From positions 1 to 64,000 of the forward strand of contig JAVYIG010000875.1 of the NCBI GenBank assembly GCA_035222895.1: a DNA stretch of 64,000 nucleotides. Reading direction: 5' to 3'. Below the pieces are notes generated by a model that was not told the DNA's origin, did not search any database, and was given only the letters and a program-made list of their open reading frames with translations. The position numbers and the translations under genes are program-made. Source of the DNA: Strongylocentrotus droebachiensis (Eukaryota > Echinodermata > Echinoidea > Camarodonta > Strongylocentrotidae). Positions 56,235 to 64,000 of this stretch are shown here, in pieces (the stretch's first letter is position 1; each line of letters starts with the position of its first letter).

Positions 56235-58780
56235 ATGCCACCACTCGAATCGGCAACCATGTGGACATTTATGGCCCTCCTCTTGTTCTCGGGGGTGATC
56301 AGAACAGCATTTACTCAGACAGTGACAAACCATGATCTGACCACGCCCACCACACATGACAACAGCCCGCCAACCTCATTCACGTCCCCTAACACTTTCA
56401 CTACAATCAGTGAAAATGGCACCACGGAATCTGACTCCGCAACCAGCCCTGGCGATGGCGTCACCGAGATTACATTGTATACCATTGGAGGATCACTACA
56501 TACCAACGGTGAGCAAGACGGCGCCTTGAATACGGCGCCAAGTGAGACGAGCGCGGGAAGCGCCATTACGAGTGTGCATTGGTCCAGTGACGGAACGACC
56601 TCGGAGAAGCTTTCGTCATCTGCGTCCAACTTTTCAACAGAAATTGCAGACTTCGGTTCAGGTAAGTGCAAAGCTGAAGCTGATGAATAGTAACATCAAG
56701 TAAAACATAATTAGATGAAGTGTAATTAAGTAAGAACAATAATAACAATAGTTGAACTCCCCTCCCCTTCTCCTCAAAAACATAGTTTATTAAATTAATG
56801 AGTTGAACCATATCGTCTTCCTTTTTCATTAACTTAATCTTCATAATTATCATGGTAGCTATACAGTGCGTCCCAGAAAAAACGAAACCGAGAATTATCG
56901 GTGTTTTTTTCATAACTTAATCACAATTATAATTGATAAATTACAAATTTGTGTTAAGCTTAAATCCTCCTCTTTCATTTGATACAACTCATAATGATGC
57001 ATATTTCACGCATGAGTGATTAAAATCAATTTGAAGAAAGGGTACCACAAAGTCATTTGGCGGACGGTATCTGAATTTCAAAGAGAAAATCACATTTCTA
57101 GAAAGTTCATTTTTTGTCCTTTCATATGACACCTCAATCAGGAAAAATGAGCTAGGAATAACAAAGTTCTGTTTGTTCAAAGTAATGCTTGCATTTCCAT
57201 AATTTTAGTAAACGAATTCGTTTTCATTGGCTGTCTGCCGTAGCAACAAACTGAATTGACAACAGACTTAACTCGGTTTAGTTGACGACCAGCCATAGAC
57301 GAAAGACTTCATATGCGTCATATGAGTTGCAGCAAATGAAAGAGGTAGATCTAAGCTTTACATCTAAGGATATACAGTTCTATGTCATAATAATTCAGAT
57401 AAACCAGACGCTTGAGACCAGACGAGTCCAGAAAGAGAGAACTTCGATCTTCTCACCTCAGTCTTACTACTTTTTTTCCTCCAAACTCGACTTAAGACCA
57501 AGCTGACACGCTCAGAATGGTGATCCAACATTGCCCCAGTAACAATTGTTCCGGGCTTTATTTCGTCAAAGATATAGAGTAGGTTCCAGTTACGTTTAAG
57601 GCTAAGTTTAGGGTTAGGGGTAGTATTTTATCCAGGATTGAATGTGGGAATATGCGCCTGAATGTCCAAGACATGAAAATGAAAACACATTCCCTTTTAC
57701 TAAACCTTGTTATAGATTCCTCTCCGATTGTAGTTCTGTAATAAGATAACAACTGCTCGAATTAATTTGTGATATTTTACATTAGGTGGTTCAGAATGGC
57801 TTTGGTCATCGCTGACATGGAAGTGGGACATCATTCTCCAACTCCTCTCAGCCATAGTTGGAATCTTGGGTAATTTGCTGGTCATCATGGTCATCTTCAG
57901 TCGTCGTCGTTTGTCTGGCCGAACAACCGACATTCTCATTGGAAATCTGGCCGTGGCTGATTTCGTGACATCCTTTGCCATCATTCCTTATCCGACCCCA
58001 ATCAGTGTGCCCAATTCATGGCAAGGAATGTTATGGTGCTTGGTGATGTACCAGAACCTCCCTCTTTGGTTACCTGTCACTGCTTCCTCCTACATCCTAA
58101 TGGCAATGTCTGTTGAAAGGTACATCGCCGTAGTCTACCCACTGCACTTCAGTAGTATGGTGACTGTCCGGCGTGTAAACATAGCTGTTGGCCTCATCTG
58201 GTGTCTAGCCTTGTTGTCTCTACTGTTCGGATTCTTCGTCACAGGTATCGACGAAACGTATGGATACTGTACGTTGACGGTGACGACTCGTCAAGGCTTA
58301 ACAGCTATGGGTTACTACTGGTTCTGTCTTCGTATATTGGTTCCCGTCGCCACCATGCTCATCACCCAGTCCCTGATCGCGCTCGAGCTCCATCGTCAAT
58401 CGAAAAATTTCCGAGGGAATACCAGCTCTACTGACACCTCTTTTCACATTGTCGCTCGCAATCGCGTGCTCATAATCATGTTAGAGATCATCATCATCTA
58501 CATCGTGTGCTGGCTGCCCAATCAGGTGGCCTTCTTAGGTGTGATCGTTGGTTTCATAGAATGGTCTGAATACATCGGTACTCCTCTTCATCGAGTCCTT
58601 ACGATCCTTGGTTTCTACAACAGTTGCCTGAATCCTTTCATCTACGCTGCACAGAATCCACAGTTCAGGGTCGCAACCAAAGAGCTCTTCAATGGAAAAA
58701 CCAACGCAAATTCACCCGTATTCAGTGGGAACAAGCCCGACTCCAGCGTTAGGAAAACTGGAGGTACGTCCGTTATTTAA
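56235..58780 (+). CDS. Class A (rhodopsin-like) GPCR with Ser/Thr-rich ectodomain, 473 aa
   Basis: Two coding exons, 56235-56661 and 57786-58780, are joined at G|GT (donor GTAAGT, acceptor ACATTAG), with TAA at 58778. Residues ~9-28 form a signal peptide (MWTFMALLLFSGVIRTAFTQ). Residues ~29-150 are Ser/Thr/Pro-rich with N-glycosylation sites at Asn61 and Asn132. Seven TM segments follow: GN (171-172) in TM1, NLAVAD in TM2, Cys227 at the top of TM3, ERY (253-255), Cys304 in ECL2, CWLP (384-387) in TM6 and NPFIY (425-429) in TM7. The paired cysteines, ERY and NPxxY indicate a competent receptor. The overall pattern is peptide-receptor-like and recalls the receptor families expanded in sea urchins, but no ligand can be assigned. 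MPPLES (56235) or MWTF (56259) could be the start; both retain the signal peptide. The intron position just before TM1 separates ectodomain and 7TM core. Confidence 0.9.
56662..57785 (+). other. GPCR intron
   Basis: AT-rich intron of 1124 bp with no internal exon or repeat recognised. A TTTAGGGTTAGGGG phrase lies at 57607-57620. Confidence 0.8.
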
Positions 58781-58957
58781 ATGATCGATTGTCATGGCTG
58801 TAAAAATGTGTTGCACTTAAATGTCAAACTGCATGTAATAATTATTTCACAAAGGAACCGTTGGATTGTATCACGGTTTAATTATGGGTGGTAATAATTA
58901 CATTGGCAAGGATGCAAGATGAGAGAGAGAGACATAATTATACAAAGATATGTAGAT

Positions 58958-59000
<43 letters not shown>

Positions 59001-59110
59001 AGAAATTGATTTGAGGGAATGAATTATAGTGTATTCAGTTCCAAATTATGTAATCCCTTATGTGATTAGTAAAAAAAAAAAGAGAAATAAATTATCAATA
59101 ATCAGCATTA
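58781..59110 (+). other. GPCR 3' flank with (GA)n microsatellite
   Basis: Includes an uninterrupted GA run followed by G10 at about 58960-59001. AATAAA near 59085 is the first candidate polyadenylation signal after the stop codon. Confidence 0.5.
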
Positions 59111-59111
59111 A

Positions 59112-59642
59112 AGGTATTATGTCCCTTTTGCAGCCAACTTCAAATTCTGTAGAACTTTGCAGAAATTATGAATATGTCATGTATGTCCTATCTGTGAAAT
59201 TTGAACCTTAGCAGTGTCCTAATATTCAAATTATGCAAGGAAACCCGTTTACTTGCTGGACTTCACTGTCAGACACTATTGAGTGACTGACTGGCTTTTT
59301 TTCTTCTTTGGTAATAACATACATAAAATGAGCTGTAAAGGGTACATGAGCATTTGTCTACATCAATAACCTACTTCTTGTGATGGCCAAAATTAAACTG
59401 ATTGAATCTTTGCGCAGCATAAAACGTATAACCATTCGGTACAATGGTCTGAAAATCAAGACTATTACTTATTGGCTCTATAGCTCCTAAGTCGATTTGA
59501 CAACTCATAGTCGTTATTTTCCACTTGAAGACATTTTCAAGCTCCACCTCTTTTAGGGAAGTTCTAAATTAGTATTATCTTTCAAATGCCGTTGGAATTT
59601 AACCTTTTCATTTCTTTGGCCTGCAAATGGGACATAGTACCT
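59112..59642 (+). mobile_element. 531-bp TTAA-type TIR element, family M1, copy 3
   Basis: Same length and orientation as 8296-8826, ends AGGTATTATGTCCC and GGGACATAGTACCT. TTAA precedes it (59108-59111) and TTCA follows. The antisense 94-codon frame is broken by loss of one G after the start and by a stop within HHKK. Confidence 0.88.
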
Positions 59643-61715
59643 TTCAGAGAGTATCACCTTTAGGGTTTGAACTGTATACGAAACACTTTGTTTCATAAAA
59701 TTGCAATTTGTGGCTGGTATGGAATATGACATTATTATATTATCACAGTTTGTATTTTTTTTTGGCACAAAGTACTACTCGGTGTTATATATAGATACAG
59801 CGTGTACCGAAGTAATTAGCATTTTTTTAAATCACACTTCTCATTTAAAAAAAAATACCGATTGGTATATACGCATTGATCTAACTTCTGTCCATTAAAA
59901 AGAAATTGCAAATAAAATGGGAGAGACGTGACTATATTCGTCTTCTGTTATCCTGTGATTTCAACGCTTTTAATATCCCTTGCTGCTGAAAGAAACCATT
60001 CTTTTCTTTTAAAGAGATATTGTCCTCCGTCATAATTAGGGCTATCGTGAACGTTTAAATCTTCCATGTAGTTTTTGCTTTTTAATGTCACCACATGATT
60101 GCCTATACTATAGGCCTACGTGTATTTAGTAACATGATATACATGTGTCCTGAATATACAAATAAATTGTTAACCGTTAAATGGATGTAAACAAAGTGGC
60201 ACAATATAGCCTACAAGCGCCTTGGATTTTCACCTTGTTAATATTTTGTTATACATTATGTTCCTATAATATGAAACAACTTTATTCAGTTTACATGGTT
60301 TATGTACCCATTCCAAACCTTTATTTTATAGTGCAACAATGTTAGAATGAGACACTGCGTTTTGTACACATTATTTACACACGCTCGTTTCTTTAGATCT
60401 TCTTCAGCTTCCTTTTTCATTTCTTACTTTCCAACTTTCTTCATATTTTCTAGTAGATCTGTTCATTTGTAATACATGTATAACCGGTATTATCATTATT
60501 ATTTTGTGTTTTATGAATCCATTTCTGTTAATTGTGTTTAAAATGTGAACGCTTAAGATCTAAATGTTACTAGAAAAGGGAATGAAACGCTTTGTCCATT
60601 CTCTCCCCCCCCCCCCACTTATCCATGTACTGTATGTAAACTCGATTTGTATTATGTATGAAGTGCAATATATTGAAGTTTCCATTATTGTTATTATTTC
60701 CTTCAACTAATTTTTGTTTCTTTTCCATATTGATGTTCTTGTATATGTAATTTTTCTTAATGTTTTTGAACATTTCAACTTTGGAATCTTTGTTTGTATC
60801 AGTCTCCTGACTGTTTTAACGAGGAATTTCGATTCAATAAACCGAAGTGAATGAATAAATGAATGAAAGAATATAGCTTCCTATTATTTCCTAAGAAGAT
60901 TTTGACTGAATAGAGTCTGTCTTGTAAGAATGTAGACAATGTTCGGGATAATCACAGTGACCATGCTAGACGTAGGGTTGAACTTTACAGTCTTAAAATA
61001 TTATCTAGATTATGATGATAAAAAAAAATCATCGTATGGAAGAAAAGTTATTTAAAGAAAAATTATGGGAGAACGATCATATAAAGCAATTCCTGAAAAA
61101 TACCTTATAAGAGGATAGTTTGGTTATATTTGATATCAAGGTTTTCAATTTAGCAAGAAACTTTCGAATAAATGAACCAATCAAGCTTGTGCAAGCTGGA
61201 TTTTTTTTTACAAGACTTAGGAAAAGATCATTTTTTTGAAATTAAATCATGAAGAAATACATGTAGTATGAGCAAACATATGCCAGCAAATTCGAAAATG
61301 TGTCCTGCAAATGAAACATGTTTTGAAGTGAATTATATCCAAGTATCCAAGTCCAAGAGAATCCGAAGATTAATGAGTCCCGTGGAATTTTTTTCTATTT
61401 GCAGTGTACATCGTTCCTTTCTGACTCTCTGATTATCCTTAGCCTTTATACTTTTACGACCGGCGTCCATGCTCCACGCGTTACTATCATTAATGTTAAA
61501 AGGGATCCTGGTTGTTACATGGAGAATGAGATGTTTTTATGAGGAACGTAGACACGCTAATTTTAATTATATTCGAAACGCTGATATTTGGTTTTTATGG
61601 ATCTATATGATTGAAATACAACTCAGGATGAGAGGAGTTCGGACTATGAGATTATTCTGTCTAATAACTACATAAATTGTAAATGGACAATACAACTACC
61701 GTAGAGAAGAGAAGC
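59643..61715. other. Intergenic, AT-rich, no gene supported
   Basis: No domain-bearing ORF, RNA gene or clear transposon was found. There is a C14 run at 60606-60617 and an AATAAATGAATGAA tract near 60850-60880. Confidence 0.45.
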
Positions 61716-61718
61716 GAA

Positions 61719-61767
61719 TAGAAGATAGAGAGAGAGAGAGAGAAATAGAGAGAGAGATAGTGTGTGT

Positions 61768-61819
<52 letters not shown>

Positions 61820-61880
61820 GGGGAGAGGGAGGGATAGAGAGAGAGAGAGAGAGAGGGGGGATGGGGGGGGGGGGGGGGGG
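61719..61880 (+). repeat. Compound (GA)n(GT)n(GA)n-G run microsatellite
   Basis: AGAGAGAGAG, then GTGTGTGTGT, then GAGAGAGAGA, ending in long G runs. The antisense Ser/Leu/Pro/His/Thr ORFs are artefacts. Confidence 0.95.
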
Positions 61881-61949
61881 TGTCAGCACAATGATCATAA
61901 TATGGATGGTTCACATTGTCCGATGAGGAAATAATTAACCCACCCTCCC

Positions 61950-63165
61950 ACACAGAGGCCAAGAGCCGGAGAAAGTTGCATGTCTGAGGGCACTCTGTGA
62001 GCAGACATGCGTCAATTCGGGTGCATTTTGAAAGTGATCTATTTACTTGTAGTGCTGCTTCTATTGATAATGAGTTTTTCTTAGACGCTTTGTCTACACA
62101 CTCACTCATTCCTTTAATTAACAAACCTACACGCATCATAAATTCTTCAACAACACTTGAGAACATGTTTTAAAATCATCAAACACACGCTTCTACGGGT
62201 AAAATTTTGACCGATATCAGCGACCACTTCCCAATATTCTCGTTCACACCTTTTCCCAATGGCCAGGACAATTTTCAGAAATTGGCGATGGAACGTCGAG
62301 AAAAGTTCAGAGGATGATGTGGACAAATTTAAATAACATTTAAGTTTTAAAGACTTGTCGCATGTGAAAACACAAATGACTCATTGGAAGTATTTCTTCT
62401 ATTAAACTTTTATTTCATAATTTAACACAGATATATCACCAAAACGTCAGGCAGAAAATAATGATTACAAAAAACTCCTGGTCAGCCTTGGATAATAATC
62501 TCGCTGCTACGTTGTTTCAACAGAAAAAAGAAAGATTATTCTATAAATACAACGACTCACGCAATGCTCATATTTATAAATAAAGTCACTCATGGAATTG
62601 ATGATTATTCACACACCATTGACATATTCCTGGACTTCTCCAAGGCCTTTGAAACTATAGATCACGAAATATTATTATTTAAATTCTCGCACTATGGTGT
62701 GAGAGTAAAGGCCTTGGGGTGGTTTAGGAATTATTTGCAAGACAGGACCCAATTTGTCTCAGTTAATAATTGCGAATCAATTGTCAGGCATAATACATAT
62801 TGTGGGGTCGTTACCCGGACCGCTGCTCTTTATTTTAAACATAAATGATCTTAAACGCGCATCTACAAGCTTATCATTAATCTTATTTACAGATGACACT
62901 AACACTTTTATCTCATCGTGACCAACAACTTTTACTAGATACTATTAACTATGAACTTACATTAATTTATGAAAGGATCCAGGCAAACAAACTCTCCTTG
63001 AATAATTATTAACAAAACTAATTACATGTTATTTAGAAATATTATTGATTCACTTCCGGGTAAAGTATTTATAAATGGGGCAGCCCTTGATTTTGTTTAA
63101 TTTACAAAAATTCTTGGAATATACATTGATAACAAATTGTCGTGAAAAACACACATCGACTTGTT
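61950..63165 (+). mobile_element. Decayed LINE (CR1/Jockey-like) fragment, endonuclease end through RT
   Basis: Broken reading frames give, in order: LINKPTRIINSS and TDISDHFPIF (C-terminal end of an APE-type endonuclease), a linker, then LDFSKAFETIDHEILLFKF and WFRNYLQDRTQFVSVNN (RT fingers/palm). A frameshifted segment follows with LILFTDDTN in place of the FADD catalytic box, then an IYIDNKLS word. Multiple stops and frameshifts show it is dead. Only 62564-62848 remains open. Confidence 0.85.
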
Positions 63166-64000
63166 TCACGAAATATTCATATGGCTCCGAATAGTCTCAT
63201 TGGACCACGCCCCCTATCGTCAGAGTCCAGCAGCTAACATGTTAGCCTATGGACTTTTACCCCAAAAATCGTTAAAAACTCGTTTTTTGTTTAAACGAAA
63301 AGCACATCCACCCCGACGTACGTTGACACCAGCTCTTTCATTGAAACCCTCATGTCCCATTGACTTTTGAAAGTTTACCCACCGTAATTTGGTCAAAATA
63401 GGTCGCCAGCTCGCCAGTGGCTATATAACACATGTGCAACAAATCGAACTTTGGACGCAATTTGCCACTCGATTGTGAGGTTATAAGTCAAGCACACGAA
63501 GGATAACAAGCATGAATTATCATAGATCAATTCTGACTGGTTCATTATGTCCATTTCAGCCAACCCCCACCGTAGTTTTTCCATTTAGTATAGGCAAGCA
63601 TTTTGCCAAGGTAAGCAACAACATGAATATTCATGAACGCCATGGACTATTCGATTATTTACAGAGGGGTGCAATTGTGCACCACATCAAACTCCCCTAC
63701 TTTAAGTCAAGTATTTCATTGTATTATGTAGTTTGGTAGGTTTATTTTACTAACTGTTTAATAATCAGATATCAATGATAGTTTAAAGATATGGAAATGG
63801 TTCTTGTATTTTATATTTAGCAAATCAATCTCACATACGAAAGCATTACCAAGTGTCGTCTGATCCGCCGATCGCCGTCTGCTATATACGTTCAAGTCAT
63901 ATTTATCTGTGGACTGTGATGTAGACAGTTTACTCGTCATTGTAGATTTATGATTAGCCATCTGTCATTATTAGTCTTTAATTGTTGACACACATACAAT
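63166..64000. other. Right edge, no gene supported
   Basis: AT-rich sequence with short chance ORFs in several frames. No repeat or exon is recognised. Confidence 0.4.

Noticed and set aside
56315..56671. 118-aa antisense ORF
   Set aside because: It lies opposite the spliced GPCR exon 1, has no domain, and is explained by the composition of that exon.
57282..57506. Extra coding exon in the GPCR intron
   Set aside because: Direct joining of 56661 to 57786 gives a continuous protein. The candidate has no supporting motif and would disturb the stalk-TM1 junction.
61668..62166. 156-aa minus-strand ORF with poly-Ser/His-Thr runs
   Set aside because: It is formed by GA/GT microsatellites fused to the antisense of a decayed LINE.

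Overview
The window is intron-rich animal nuclear DNA, most likely from a marine deuterostome and probably a sea urchin. The reasons are AT-rich introns with canonical GT-AG splice sites, long G or C runs, many short terminal-inverted-repeat (TIR) elements, tRNA-derived SINEs ending in a GCGCTATAnAA-type tail, and a divergent rhodopsin-type receptor of the kind that is expanded in echinoids. The species assignment is inference. No bacterial or organellar features are present.

Four host protein-coding loci can be supported. (1) On the minus strand at the left edge, two 5' exons of an SLC16/monocarboxylate-transporter-like MFS gene; the rest lies off the window. (2) On the plus strand at 11244-30852, a complete 26-coding-exon DNA ligase IV gene (LIG4) encoding 930 aa, with every splice phase consistent. 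(3) On the plus strand at 34120-39235, a complete six-coding-exon prohibitin gene (PHB1 type) encoding 273 aa. (4) On the plus strand at 56235-58780, a two-coding-exon class A GPCR with a signal peptide and a Ser/Thr-rich ectodomain; a TATA box plus splice donor near 50.06-50.17 kb may be its distal promoter and first exon. Neighbouring genes are functionally unrelated: end joining, inner-membrane scaffold, transport and signalling.

The rest is dominated by mobile DNA. Two copies of a ~3.3 kb non-autonomous hAT-type element (3897-7277 and 41106-44323) lie in inverted orientation on either side of LIG4 and PHB. Both keep CAGGGGCGTCGC termini and 8-bp target duplications, and both are filled with a ~105-bp satellite and a polypurine/polypyrimidine tract. 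The right copy sits inside a 77-bp G/A-rich minisatellite. Several TTAA-flanked TIR elements are present, one family at 531 bp with a shared small ORF. There are also fold-back elements, a small mariner-type MITE, tRNA-SINEs, two decayed LINE fragments and a U6 snRNA-derived fragment.

The most useful unexpected signals are a decayed duplicate of a BRCT-encoding LIG4 exon with an intact acceptor, a GC-AG intron in LIG4, the inverted satellite-bearing hAT pair, a duplicated locus that supplies pre-insertion sites for two transposons, two perfect long palindromes (52 bp, and 65-bp arms), and a TIR element family with a conserved ORF.
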